Of a stretch of 64,000 nt of DNA, positions 45,779 through 56,868 are shown piece by piece; the stretch's first letter is position 1, and the number at the start of each line of letters is the position of its first letter. The notes under the pieces are model-generated. The model was not told the origin of the DNA. It ran no database searches and saw only the letters and a list, made by a program, of their open reading frames with translations. The DNA comes from Macrolepiota albuminosa (lineage: Eukaryota > Basidiomycota > Agaricomycetes > Agaricales > Agaricaceae), in contig JAMWFC010000044.1 of the NCBI GenBank assembly GCA_027475525.1, forward strand, positions 62,001 through 126,000, in the 5' to 3' direction. A program made the position numbers and the translations under genes.

Positions 45779-47585
45779 CTACCGGCCCTCGCTCCCTCCC
45801 TCCCCCGGCCAGCCTCGGAACCCCTCCCCCATCCCCCCCGGGCCGTGCTCCCGCAGTACCTCCTCCGCCAACTGCTCCCAGGACGGGAGAGACTCACCCT
45901 CATCCAAAATTCTCTCGAACCAGGAACCGGGGGCGGGCACGTTCCTCCGCCGGTGTGCCGACACCACCCGCCCCAACAAGTCGAGTCCCCGTTCTACCCC
46001 GGGAGTCGTTACCTCAGGGCGCTGCCCCTCCTGCAGCGCCGCGAGTGCCGCGGCCGCCCCGTCCAAGAGCAAGCGGTGCTCCCGGGCCCAGCCTAGAAAT
46101 GTCAGTGGGAAATCGAACCCAGGGATGGGGAAACTCACTCAGTGAGGCCATACAGGCCACCACCACGTCCCAACGCAGGGCCTCCGCCAACCCCTCACCC
46201 CCCAGAAGCCCCACTCCCTGCCCGAGCCTCGCCCTCAGAGCCTCTAGTTCCGCCTCCGCCTCCCCCTGGGCGACCCTGGCCTCCTCCAGGTCCCGGACCA
46301 TCGCCTCCCGACCCTCCTCCAGACCACGCCCGGCCGCCGTCTCCTTCCTCGCCCCCTCCCCGTGACCCCCCTGCTCCGGCTCCTGCAGGGCCCCGACTTC
46401 ACCAGCTTGGAGTCCCCCGGACAGGGGGGAGAATGTTGCTGGGGACAAGCGTGGGAGGGAAATCGGGGATGGGGTCTTCAGGGGCAGGTGCGCCCTCTTG
46501 GATGGGCCCGGGAAGGGACTAGGCGACGCCCGCCTCTTCCCCTTGTCAGGGCGCCCCCCGTGACCCTCGTGACCGCCAGCCCCGGCCCGGGTCACCCGAC
46601 GAGTGATCAGAACTACGGGCCGCCCCCGGCCCCCCACCCGAATGGCCCTCCGACCCCCCACTGGGCGCCTCCGCAGACGCTGCGGGCACCTCCACCTCCG
46701 GCTCCACCCCCTCCACCGGCTCCGCCACCCAGTCCCGCTCCTCGACCCCCATCCTCCGGGTGACCCCCTCCAGCGGCCACCCCTGCTCCTGCGTGACGTA
46801 GCGTGCCCGCCACAATGCCGAGACAGAGCACCGCTCGTGGTTGAAGCGGCACGCCTCGCATACTGACGTATCCCGACGGGACGAGGGGACTGGGATCTCG
46901 AACTCGCACAACACCGTCCGGCGGGCACAGTGCAGACACTACCATACCGAAGTTAGCCAGGAAACCCGAGGTACTCGAACTCGCACAACACCGTCCGGCG
47001 GGCACAGTGCAGACACTACCATACCGAAGTTAGCCAGGAAACCCGAGGTAAGAACCCACTCACCGGCCCATTGCTCACGCACCAGCTATGCGTGGGCAAC
47101 CCCCGGGGCCTCTCCAACGCCTCCTCGAACGCCTCCTGCGACGCGTCAGCCCACGCGACGCGCCGATCGTCCGGGACCACCAAGACCGACCCTACCGCCA
47201 TCCTGGAGCGGCGGAATCGGGGGGCGGGCAACCTAGGGCGGGGAGGGGGCTGAGGGCGGGGAGGGCGGACGGTCATCCGCGCAAACGTGGGCGCGGGACG
47301 ACCCTGACGGGACTCGGAAGGGACGCTGGGACCCGCGTCGGGGGCAGGCTCCGGTTGCCGGCTGGGACCCGCCTCCGGGATCGGATTGTTGAGTTGTTCT
47401 GGATTGGGAAGGTCAGTTGAGACAGACGGACAACGCGAAAAGCACTCACGTTGCCAGATGAGCTCCGCCACGCGCTCCCGGTCGAGGCGAGCCCGGTATC
47501 GTGCGTCCCGGGCTCCCCATGCCATAAGGGGTGCGACCTCATTCGTATCTGGGGGCGTCGGCGAATGCGTCGGTGTTCGCGACAT
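45779..47585 (-). CDS. Antisense spliced accessory gene of element A with Zn2Cys6-like motif
   Basis: Lies between pol and the 3' LTR on the opposite strand. ATG at 47585 (MSRTPTHSPTPPD). Exon 1 is 47585-47450 and exon 2 is 47398-47064. The third exon (from 46938, or 47015 in the duplicate copy) opens with six cysteines spaced CX2CX6CX15CX2CX6C (CLHCARRTVLC to CEACRFNHERC, 46938-46828). A third intron of uncertain ends lies near 46.53-46.60 kb. Exon 4 to 46139 encodes a Glu/Ala/Arg-rich probable coiled coil (ARVAQGEAEAELEALRARL). Exon 5 is 46092-45779, ending EGGSEGR. The three placed introns have GTGAGT donors and are phase-consistent. The Cys spacing resembles fungal Zn2Cys6 DNA-binding domains, with a longer linker. 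Function unknown; it might regulate the element. Confidence 0.6.
46897..47050. repeat. 77-bp-period tandem duplication in the antisense gene
   Basis: Period 77. Duplicates the start of the Cys-motif exon and the end of its upstream intron. Confidence 0.96.
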
Positions 47586-47689
47586 AGTTGAGTTTGATGG
47601 TAAAATTTTTTTACCTCATTCGTATCTGGGGGCGTCGGCGAATGCGTCGGTGTTCGCGACATAGTTGAGTTTGATGGTAAAATTTTTTT
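47536..47689. repeat. 77-bp tandem duplication at the antisense gene start
   Basis: Period 77. Duplicates the antisense start codon (second copy at 47662). Confidence 0.96.
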
Positions 47690-47752
47690 TCGTTACGTGG
47701 CAGGGTAGGCGCCGGTTCCCACGCTCGGCCCCGGCCCGAACCTCCGGCTACG

Positions 47753-47907
47753 CGCGCCTCGGAGGGTCTCGGCGCTGAGGGGGGGGTGATGTCACGACCC
47801 CTCCCCCCCGGAACCTCCCCGGGACATCCCGCGCCTCGGAGGGTCTCGGCGCTGAGGGGGGGGTGATGTCACGACCCCTCCCCCCCGGAACCTCCCCGGG
47901 ACATCCC
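47753..47907. repeat. 77-bp-period tandem duplication across the 3' LTR start
   Basis: Period 77. Creates a false extra LTR start. Confidence 0.96.
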
Positions 47908-48734
47908 CGGAGCCCCGCCCGGGAACCTCTTCCGTCAACTCCCACAGCGCACCCCGCCCCCACAGCTGCCGATGCTGCCATCACACGCATCAAGGACCGC
48001 CATCAGCCATCAACGATCGCCATCAGCCAGCCCCCCCAGGACCCCTGCATCATGGACCCCGGGATCCACCGCCATCAACGATCGGATCACGCGGCTCGCA
48101 CCCGGCCATCACGACTCTCTCCGCGCCAATTGATCGCGCGTCCCCACACGCGCGATCCCGGTATACAGTCCCTGGCCGCTACTCAATGACCCCCGGAACT
48201 CATCCCAGACACCCCGGAATCCCGAGACACGAGCCGTAGTACTTATAGTGTAGTTCTCCGCTGTATTCGCTAGTCTTGATATTACATACTTTGCATAACT
48301 GTTACTTGGATATTGCGTGCCCTCTGTTTGACTGGTACGCCTTGTTTGGTACGCTTCGACTGGCACGCCTTAGTATTCGCGTGCTCTAAGCTTTGGTACG
48401 CACTTCGCGACTCTTAAGTTACTAACTTGGTCTCGTCTTAGAACCTCCGGTTCATGACTCGACCCCCTCTAACTCTCAGCCACCCCCAACCCAAAACTCC
48501 CGGACTCTAGTCCCCTCTCCCGGGATTACCCCCTGTCCTCGTCTTGAACCCCGGAGTCCTAGCCCCCCCAAAACTCCCGGACTCTAGTCCCCTCTCCCGG
48601 GATTACCCCCTGTCCTCGTCTTGAACCCCGGAGTCCTAGCCCCGGAGTTCCAGACACCCAAGTATCCGTAGATCAAGTCCGCATCGTAAGGGCGTCGCTT
48701 TCCCGGAAAGCCCCCGATTCAGCGGAACCTGACA
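47867..48734 (+). repeat. 3' LTR of element A (868 bp)
   Basis: Same ends as the 5' LTR. Carries a 77-bp tandem duplication (48490-48643). The 77-bp duplication at 47753-47907 repeats the internal/LTR junction, so a false second LTR start appears at 47790. Confidence 0.92.
48490..48643. repeat. 77-bp tandem duplication inside the 3' LTR
   Basis: Period 77, absent from the 5' LTR. Confidence 0.96.
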
Positions 48735-48739
48735 GAGAT

Positions 48740-50622
48740 CCAAAACATCATCCCGGGGTGAGATTTGCCCCGACCTGACTAAACTTTTCAAAACAGCGAA
48801 AGAGTTCAATGTATGCCCAGAAGGACTTGCCTTTGACCGAGATATCCTAAGGAGTATGCCGATCTGGTTTCACCACACCGCACAGCCTAAACTAAGGAGA
48901 ATGAACCATGGAAGAATAGCAGAATGTTTAAAAACGAATCACAAAATGACTAAGGTCGGAGATGCAGAGAGGATTGCACACGTAATCGAAGATACGAACC
49001 ACCTTGAAACAGACAAATGTGAATGTTTGAGTTGTATGAAAATGGAGAATGATGAGAACTGCAATCACCCCCACTCTTGCTCTACCAGAGCAAGAGATAT
49101 GCTTGAGACCCTGCCAGGGAAGTGGAACCCAAGAGTACCTCAGCCAGATGATAATAGACGAACACTAGAGGAGAACGTACGAAATGAAGAACCACCTACA
49201 ACAAACATGTTCAATGCCAACTTGGCAACGACTGGATCTCTTGCAGACATTTTTAGAATTTTCACATTGGGGCCTGTATACAACCAGACATACTGCTGGA
49301 AGCCCCCCGATATACCATTGCAACCCGTTGAGGCCTTTGTAAAAGGCACCAGTAAGACTCACAAAAACCTAATACAAGGTAGTACTATGGGTGCGGGTGT
49401 AACCTTTATAGGCAGGGACGAACTGAATATGAACAGAGTGTGGTACAGCCTAGATAGTGATACAGGAGGCGGAAGTAACTTCCTAGCGATATTGCTGGCC
49501 TCTATGAAAATAGGGATAAGAACCCCGATAACTCTGCATATTAGGACAGGTGACACAATTGAAAACTTAACAACTAAAGTAAAGGAAAAAGAAGACACAG
49601 GATTCATAGGCTCCTGCAACTCTGGCCTAATAAGATCCACGATCGGACGCCTAAGAATGCATATGACACCAATATATATCAACAACTTATCTGACTCCCA
49701 AATGACCTCACATAAGCAAAATGCCTGTACAATGGCAAAAGAAGCCCTGAACAACGATAAACCCACTACTCTTCCCCCGATACCCACAGAGCTACACCTA
49801 ACTGGAGCAAAATTAATGAAGATAACTCAAGCACTTGCTTACAAGAAAATAAGGAGTGACTTATCTATACCGCAGAGACCAAGAACAGGTGTTATGATAA
49901 GAAAAATAAAGAAGGCAGTACAAAGAGTAAATAAAAAATACCTGAGTGATAAACAAATATGGCTCAGCTTCAGAAGTAAGGACTTCTCCAAACCACTGAG
50001 AGTTTTCCTCTGGAAGTGTGCCCACGACGCGTACAAGGTTGGGTCATACTGGGACCGACCAAACATGAAACCGGAATTGAAAGCAAGAGTCACGTGTAAA
50101 CATGATAACGAAGAGGACTCCCTGAACCACATATTAACCGAATGTACATGCACCGGCCAATCCACTGTGTGGGAAATGGTTAGTGAGATATGGGAAAAAA
50201 GAACCAGAAATCCCCTACGAAAACAGGACATAGGCTCTATCCTAGGAAGTTCTTTAATGATCAAGTACAAAGATGGATGTAGATCACAAGGGCTGTCCAG
50301 ATTGCATAGAATCCTAATCATTGAAGCAGCACAGATAATTTGGGCGCTAAGATGTGAAAGAGTTATTTGAAATAATGATACCCCTCACTCCACAATTGAG
50401 ATCTCAAACAGATGGAGCTCGACAATATCCAAGAGAGCTGACTTGGACCTCAAACTAATGAAAACTAAGTTTGGGAAGAAAACACTGACTGCGAAACTAG
50501 TTATTGAGACGTGGGAAGAGACAGGGATCATAGACACAGAAATAATCAGAGACCCAATCATAGCTGCTCAAAGCGGGGTTTTAGTGGGTAGTGGGCCCGA
50601 GACAGAAGAAGGGATAGGCTAG
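48740..50622 (+). pseudogene. LINE ORF2, 3' part downstream of the nested insertion
   Basis: Continuation of the ORF2 frame: removing 37101-48734 plus one GAGAT places both halves in one frame. It contains an RNase H-like but degenerate segment (VWYSLDSDTGGGSNFLA), the block RVFLWKCAHDAYKVGSYW, and a Cys/His knuckle CKHDNEEDSLNHILTEC. A TGA at 50368-50370 interrupts the frame, which then runs open to about 50622. Confidence 0.87.
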
Positions 50623-51022
50623 AGTTTACCTAAGGGCCTGTAGCCCCACACGAGTGCGTAAATGCATTTCCTTGCGGAGAAATCAATCCATACCAATTAA
50701 CTGCCCGTACTATCGGAACCTGGTTTTAATCCCAGGTGAGCAGTACAGCGGGTAGAAGATGTACGCCCAGGGCGTCTGTTTTCTACTATTAAACGCTACT
50801 CCAAAAAAAAAAAATAAAAAATAAATAAAAAATAAAAATCTCATGCATTCGGTAAATGTCTTCAGGCAATCAACACAGTTGCCAGTTCTTGTACGCTCGT
50901 TCTCTCAAGTCTCAAGTCTTAAGTTTTCTCTCGAATTCTTGAACGGGTTCTTGACAAAGTTTGACTGCCTCCCAATATATGGCTACTGATACGTCTGCCT
51001 CAAACTGAGGCAGACAAACAGG
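50623..51022. other. LINE 3' UTR and tail, then right flank
   Basis: Up to 50831 is LINE 3' untranslated sequence and A-rich tail. A perfect hairpin with 10-bp arms GTCTGCCTCA/TGAGGCAGAC and a 3-nt loop lies at 50993-51015. No gene. Confidence 0.6.
50832..50849. repeat. Right target-site duplication of the LINE (18 bp)
   Basis: Identical to 31065-31082, directly after the A-rich LINE tail. Confidence 0.88.
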
Positions 51023-51978
51023 TGTCAGAGGCTCCCAAATATATCCTTTACAAAAACAAATGCTGAAAACTGTAAGCATTGTGTTGAAAACTGTAGACGC
51101 CGGGAGCCTTACCTTAAAAACCCCAGCAAGAAAATGATAAACCAAAGAACGCAGTAGCAGAGCATGCGTCCAGGCAATTAGAGTTCAATCACAAGGAGAA
51201 TAGCTGACGGTGGCGGTGCTCGGCACAGTGAGATCTCGGAACAAATCCCAAGATCTCACTGACATCAGCCATCATGCGTTAAAAATCCAAGTTCTCTCCC
51301 GCTATCAAAGACCTCCCTCAACCACATCCTCGGGCATACGACGCGAGCCATGAAATAACGAAAACAACAGCTCAGGCAGAAGGGAAGGGACAGAGAAGTG
51401 AGGAAAGAAGCCAAAACAGAGTTTAGCCGGAAAAGTCAATGGGGAAACGTTTAGCCTCACTGTAAGGGCGACCTCTAGAGGCTGTGGCTCAGTCACACAG
51501 CTGGCAGAGGGAGATCCAAAGTGTATTAGAATATATACTGACAATATCAAGGTAGCTACTCACCTGGCAGAGGGAGATCCAAAGAGAACAAGTCTGGGGA
51601 TTCCCTATGCCAGGTTGGATGCTTCTGGGGCCTCTGAAGCGTGGGAAACAACTGTACAGTACAACAAAACCTTAAAAACTTGAAAATTGACTAACCAAAC
51701 AAGTGTGCAAACAAGGGAGGAAAACTCCGGACTTTAGAAGTCAGAAAGGCAAACTCCGGCTTATCTAAGCAGCCTGGAGCGGTGCTGAAGGGCCCACACT
51801 TGTCTGAGTGATAGCTAAAGAACCAGAGCACCTCAAAGGTTGAGAATAGTACTAACAGATAGTGTTGAAAAAGTAGTAACAGCAAAATGAGAGAATGATA
51901 GAAGAAATAAGGAAGTGAATGAAAGGAGAGTGAAGAAATAAAGAGTGAAAGAAGAAAGGAATGAGGAGTCCCCTGACA
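51023..51978 (+). repeat. Probable 5' LTR of Ty3/gypsy element B
   Basis: The right end GGAGTCCCCTGACA (51965-51978) and at least 215 bp before it recur at 58971-59189. A matching inverted start TGTCAGAGGCTCCC occurs at 51023, giving an LTR of about 956 bp. The left edge is tentative. An 11-bp inverted repeat CAGTGAGATCT/AGATCTCACTG lies at 51226-51261. Confidence 0.6.
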
Positions 51979-52562
51979 CTCACCATGTGACAGCAAATGC
52001 CTCTACCGGTGCCCAGACCCGGTAATGACCACGCCGAGTCACAGAACCTGCAAAGCACCACAAATCAGCTGGTTGCCGCGTGAGTACACAATGGTCCATG
52101 CATAGAAAGGAAGCATATAAAAGAGATAAGATTTTGGGGGAGTTGGGCAAGTAATCAACTTGCCACGGCTTGGAGTCCCCAGGGAGTGGACGTCTTAGGC
52201 CTATGAGTGACTAGATTTACTTTGGGTTAGTAATAATACTATTTGGCCCAATTTTGAGTGCACTTTTAAAGTCATTCTAAATAAATCAATTAAAATTATT
52301 ATCTACACTTTTACAAAGTGCACGCATGTGTCAACACTTGCCCCACATACTCTGTGGAATTGGGGAATTGAAATATGACAAAGTTTAGTCTGAATTCCAT
52401 TTTGGACTACTTTACATAGAGTAAATAACCCATTTTGCATTATCTGGAGCCCACTGCGAGGAGGCTTTTGTTGCACAATCAAACTCTTTGTCAGATCTCC
52501 ATTTGGAGTCTAAAAACCCAAAAAAAAACATTAGTTTTGCACTGCCAGGTTCTTGGCCTGGC

Positions 52563-54136
52563 ATGTCTAAGGTTACCACACCAAGGGCAAAAACTATTAT
52601 TTCTCCCAGGAGAAGAGAAACTCGTGCATCCTCCAAGGGCACAGTTGCTAGTCTCCCGGATCCAGATGCTGTACTTTGTAAACAAAAACTTCGGACTGAG
52701 AAGTACACGCCTACACCACAAACACCTAAGTCTTCATTGCCTGAGCCAACTAAGTTGACCAGCATTATGGAGCAACCCACCAGATACAAAATGCCTTTGC
52801 CTGACAGCAGAGATGCACCCAAGTTCAGATATAGTGAGCCTTCTGAGGTTCACAGATTTCTGCAGAGGATGCAGTCACTGTTCAGTCATGCAGGTATTGT
52901 AGAGGATGCAGAGAAGAAGAAGAGGATATTAGAGTATGTGGATGCACAGACAGAGCAAGAGTGGAGGGGGTTTGACAGCTTTGAGGATAGATACCCCTGG
53001 GCCACCTTTGTAAAGGAGGTTAAAGAGTCATATCCTGAGGCCATGGATGATGCAGGAAGTGTGTCCAACCTGGATAGGATATGTAGGGAGCATGCCAGAT
53101 TAAGCAGAGGAGATGCTCCTGAAATCCATTCTTTAATAAGAAAGTTCAGGGCAGAGGCCAAAAAGCTGGATAGCATTATAGGAAATGGAGTATTAGTGGA
53201 CAGGTTTATGGGGTGTTTTACACCCACCCTGGCAGAGTTAGTGGAGGAGAGACTTATCCACAAACATGGCCACTATAGGGATCCCACTTGTAATCATCAC
53301 AAAGACAACAAGTATGACTTGTCTGAAGTGATAGCAGTGGTGACAGCCTTAGTAGATGGTACAGCTGTCAGGAAGCCTAGAGGAGAGACCACCACCAAGG
53401 AGGTGGGTGGAGTAGTGGTGAAGAATGAGGAGGCAGAAGAGAGGATGGCTCATCTGCAGGACTCCATGGTCACTAATGGAAAACAGGTTGGCAGCATCCA
53501 GAGCGCTATGCAGGCCCTGAAAACTGGCCAACTGGACATGAGGAATGCCTTCCTAACTACCAAGAGCCACCATGGAGGGCCAACAGAGAGGCCTGCTCAG
53601 GCCATGATGCCAACCCCTGGTGGAAGTACATATTGCTTCTACTGTTGGGGAACTGGTCACCAGATAGCAGAGTGTGAGCAGGTGAAATCAGATGTACAAA
53701 AGGGACATATTGCTTCTACTGTTGGGGAACTGGTCACCAGATAGCAGAGTGTGAGCAGGTGAAATCAGATGTACAAAAGGGATGGGTGATCCTAGTAGAT
53801 GGGAGGACTAGAATGCCCAACAGAGCTCCTCTACCCAGAGAGCCATCCAGCATATCACCACATGATAGGGTGATGAAGTTACATGACTCTCAAGTGGGGT
53901 TATACTTTGGCTGGGCTGAGGAAGCTCAAGACATCCCAACCTACTCTACTTACACCAATGCTGTAAGAGATACTAGGGATGACATGTTGGAGCGCATCCA
54001 GCATGGAGAGGCAGACAGGCTAGGAGAACTGGAAAAAGGCTTTCAAAGACTGACAGAAGTCATGTCAGTCTTAGTCAACACCAGACACACTCCTAGTCCT
54101 GGTGAAGGACAACAAGGAGGGTCCAAGGATTTTTGA
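52563..54136 (+). pseudogene. gag: Element B gag with CCHC knuckle
   Basis: First ATG at 52563 in a frame open from 52488. A helical core (YSEPSEVHRFLQRMQSLFSHAG, shown only in part here) runs through FVKEVKESYPEAMDD and LIRKFRAEAKKLDS. A CCHC knuckle CFYCWGTGHQIAEC lies near 53636-53677. The 77-bp duplication 53628-53782 shifts frame; collapsing it continues the frame to TGA at 54134-54136. Confidence 0.82.
53628..53782. repeat. 77-bp-period tandem duplication in element B gag
   Basis: Period 77, match 78 bp. Duplicates the zinc knuckle. Confidence 0.96.
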
Positions 54137-55861
54137 GGAGCTCAATGAAGAAAATGGGGGAAGCTCCACCAGGAATACCCACATTGACAGAGAGACAGCC
54201 ACAAAATTCCTGGAAAGAAAAGCTAACTTTGAGGATTCCACTCAAAGTGGCACCCAAGTTGGACTTACCTTTTGAAAAGGTGCCAGCTTTGAATGAGAGG
54301 CAGGAGGTACCAGTGCAGGACACTGGTAGGAGTTCCATTCAGGGAACTAGGAAGGAGTTGGAGAAGATGGTTGAGAAGCTGTGGGAGGTACCAGTGCCAC
54401 TAACCACCAGAGAACTTCTGGATGTGGCACCTGGTTTGAGGGAGGTCATGGTACAAAAGTTGGTACCAAAGCCTCCCAGGCCTAAGGAACCCAATATTCC
54501 TAGGACAGCTGCTCAACATCTGACAGCAGTGGAGAAAGAGCCTGACAAGGTAGATGTTAATGATCTACCTATGGCCACCTACTTCATTGCAGATGGAACA
54601 CAATCTGGCTTGCCTACTGGTGCAGTAGTGCACCAGGATTGTGTTGCCACTTACTTGGAAAATATCCCAACAGGAGAAAAGCCAGTAGTGGTGTATGTAG
54701 CTAGGGAATTGCAAGTTCTGAGATCTCTCAACCCAGTTGTCAATCAAAAGGGAAGAGCAGAGGCAATCTTAGATAGTGGGTCTCAAATAGTCTGCATGGC
54801 TTTAAGAGAGGCTCTCAATCTAGGATTGACTTGGGATCCAGACATTAGGCTGAGGATGGAGAGTGCCAATCAGCAAGTGAATGAATCTGTTGGTTTAGCA
54901 TGTAATGTGCCATTCACTTTTGCTGAAGGGTTTACTATCTATCTACAAGTGCACATTTTTGAAAGTCCTGCTTATACTGTCTTATTGGGTTGTCCATTTG
55001 ACACCTTGACAGAGAGCAACATTCAAAACTTGCAAGATGGCAGTGCCATCATCACTATTCGAGACCCTAATACAGGTCGTCGAACTGCCCTGCCTACTAT
55101 TGAAAGAGGCAAAATGCCAAAGGCAGGGGCTGCTAGGGAGAGTGAAGCAAAATTTTGAGTCTCGAGGAACTGGTTACAGACCAGGGAGAGATTGCAATAG
55201 CAAGGGCTGCTAGGGAGAGTGAAGCAAAATTTTGAGTCTTGAGGAACTGGTTACAGACCAGGGAGAGATTGCAATAAGTCTTGCTGAGACTCAGAAAGGG
55301 GAGATTGTGGTGACTGGATATTCTATGGAACATAGTAAATTCAGTCAGGAAGAATTGAGAGATGTGTACTTGCATGCTTTTACAGCAAACAAGAGATGTG
55401 AGGAGAAGGAGCAGAAGACATTGTCAGCATATTTGAATGGGCATTTAGCTCAAATACCTGACAGTCTTGAGGAGCTGCTAGTACAAGAGGAAAACTTAGA
55501 GTCAAAAGCAGGTGTGGGGGAGACTGCCCAAGTATTTTCTAAGAAATACAAACCTGTGGCTAGAAAAGTTAAGCCTGTACTAGGTACCTCACCTGAGGAG
55601 TTTAGAATTGAGAGGTGCATTACTGGAGACCCACTGGCAGACATGCCTCAGTTGGATCCCAATCCACCAGAGTTCAAACCCACAGGGAGATACACAGCTG
55701 AGTGCAAAGAAGTCATTGACCAAGCCCATGGTGATGGTTTTCTTTGGCCAGAGGAGATGAAAGCAGTACATCACCTTATGATGCTGCAAAACCAGGCTTT
55801 TGCATGGGATGATTCTCAAAGAGGTGGAAAAAATCCAGTATTCTCTCATGATATGTCGTAA
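54133..55861 (+). pseudogene. pol: Element B protease and N-terminal pol fragment
   Basis: Overlaps the gag end by four bases in another frame. A retropepsin-like motif ILDSGSQIVCM lies near 54765, with VLLGCPFD downstream. The 77-bp-period duplication 55127-55276 breaks the frame. The second part runs to 55861 with KPVARKVKPVLGTSPEEFRIE and LADMPQLDPNPPEF, a linker preceding RT in this family. Confidence 0.82.
55127..55276. repeat. 77-bp-period tandem duplication in element B pol
   Basis: Period 77, match about 73 bp with one C/T difference. Confidence 0.94.
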
Positions 55862-56095
55862 GTTCAGATCTCTGGTGAGGGTAAAACAGGACAACTGCTG
55901 CCATCCATGCATCGAAAACTCTAATCCAGTCAGCCTCATTCTGAACTGCTCACCAAGCCATTGCCTGATCCTTTTTGACTGAAGAAAAGCCACCTCCAAA
56001 GTCACAAGGTTTGTCATAGTGGTTGTAGCCTCAATCCAATGTAGCATACAGCTTTTCAAAGTCCACATAATGGTTGAAAATGACTAGTTTCCACA

Positions 56096-56868
56096 TTAAA
56101 CATGAAATAGGGTCCTTAAAAGGCTGCGACTGTCCAAGATTGATGAAATAATCAACAACTCTCTCTCTCTTGAGAATTCTTGGCATAACTCCCAAGTCTT
56201 AGCAATGATAGGATCCGTAGCAACCTTGGAACCCAGCTCAGCCAAGTATAGAGCTGCAGCAAATACTGATTGAGGAATGGAGGACGCGTCTGGGATCAGA
56301 CTGGCTTCTCCAAAAAGGTTGGCAATTTTGTCAATGGAGAGGAATGGAGACTCGGAAGGAGCTGATGCTTGACTAAGTTTAGCTCGTAATGCAGCCCAGG
56401 CCCCCTCCTCAACTGCTTGTTGATGCTCCCTATTCCTATCTTCTTCAGAAATTGTTTGGCTGCGATTTTCTTTTTGTATAACTGGCTCTTCAGTTGGTAA
56501 ATTGGGTTCTGGATCTTGGGACAATGGAGGAGGGAGTTGTTTGGCCTTGCTCCGATGCACTTTGAGGCGATGCACAGCCTCTTTGATATAGTCCCTTGCT
56601 TTGACAGCTGACAGACCCAACTCCCTAAAGCTGTTGGTAAATTCATCAATGCTTTTACTTTCTTCAACTACTTCATTGATGAGCTTCTGACACAAGGACG
56701 TTTGTGCCTGTATAATCTCAAATTCGGCATCATCACAGACTGCATTTTCAGACTAAGAGCGATGAAGAGTGTCGGCTTCATCCCTGTCAGATGAGGGTGA
56801 ACCCTGATGAGGTTGAACATTAGAGCAAGATGGCTCATTGCATCCAATATGAGACATAGATGACGAGA
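56096..56868 (-). pseudogene. Unrecognised antisense ORF downstream of element B, one nonsense codon
   Basis: Minus-strand frame from ATG at about 56868 (MSHIGCNEPSCSNVQ) to the stop at 56096, interrupted by one TAG near 56755. The longest open part (56695-56096) encodes 199 residues, acidic and helical (VEESKSIDEFTNSFRELG, then EEDRNREHQQAVEEGAWAAL). No family recognised. Its place, antisense and downstream of a gypsy pol, parallels the antisense gene of element A, but no sequence similarity was seen. Confidence 0.4.

Larger units (their letters stand above)
37101..48734 (+). mobile_element. Ty3/gypsy chromodomain LTR retrotransposon (element A), nested in the LINE
   Basis: LTRs at both ends start TGTCACGACC and end CCTGACA. 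A 5-bp target duplication GAGAT sits at 37096-37100 and 48735-48739. Order: 5' LTR, gag, protease, reverse transcriptase, RNase H, integrase, chromodomain, an antisense accessory gene, 3' LTR. It is far richer in G+C than the LINE around it. Ten of the fourteen 77-bp tandem duplications of the window lie inside; each breaks a frame and is probably an assembly artefact. Without them only two nonsense codons were seen in pol. By eye the LTRs differ at about three transitions plus one 79-bp length variant, so insertion looks recent. Confidence 0.95.
31083..50831 (+). mobile_element. LINE retrotransposon (APE-type endonuclease), interrupted by a nested LTR element
   Basis: Two ORFs lead into a 3' end with an A-rich tail (about 50803-50831). 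It is flanked by an 18-bp direct repeat ATAAAAATCTCATGCATT (31065-31082 and 50832-50849), the target duplication. Without the LTR element at 37101-48734 the LINE would be about 8.1 kb. ORF1 encodes a Gag-like protein; ORF2 has endonuclease, reverse transcriptase and a C-terminal region with an RNase H-like segment and a Cys/His knuckle. AT-richer than the inserted element. The domain order fits the Tad-like LINEs of fungi. Confidence 0.93.
51979..55861 (+). mobile_element. Internal region of Ty3/gypsy element B, truncated in pol
   Basis: Follows the putative LTR; about 500 bp of leader precede gag. gag and protease regions are present. Pol then stops near 55.86 kb just after the motif NQAFAWDDSQRG, before the reverse transcriptase proper. 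Element C shows the same motif followed by RT remnants, so element B has lost RT, RNase H, integrase and any 3' LTR here. Different family from element A, without its GC bias. Confidence 0.85.

Noticed and set aside
47790..47866. A second, earlier start of the 3' LTR
   Set aside because: It is the duplicated junction from the 77-bp repeat. Using 47867 gives both LTRs the same 791-bp core.
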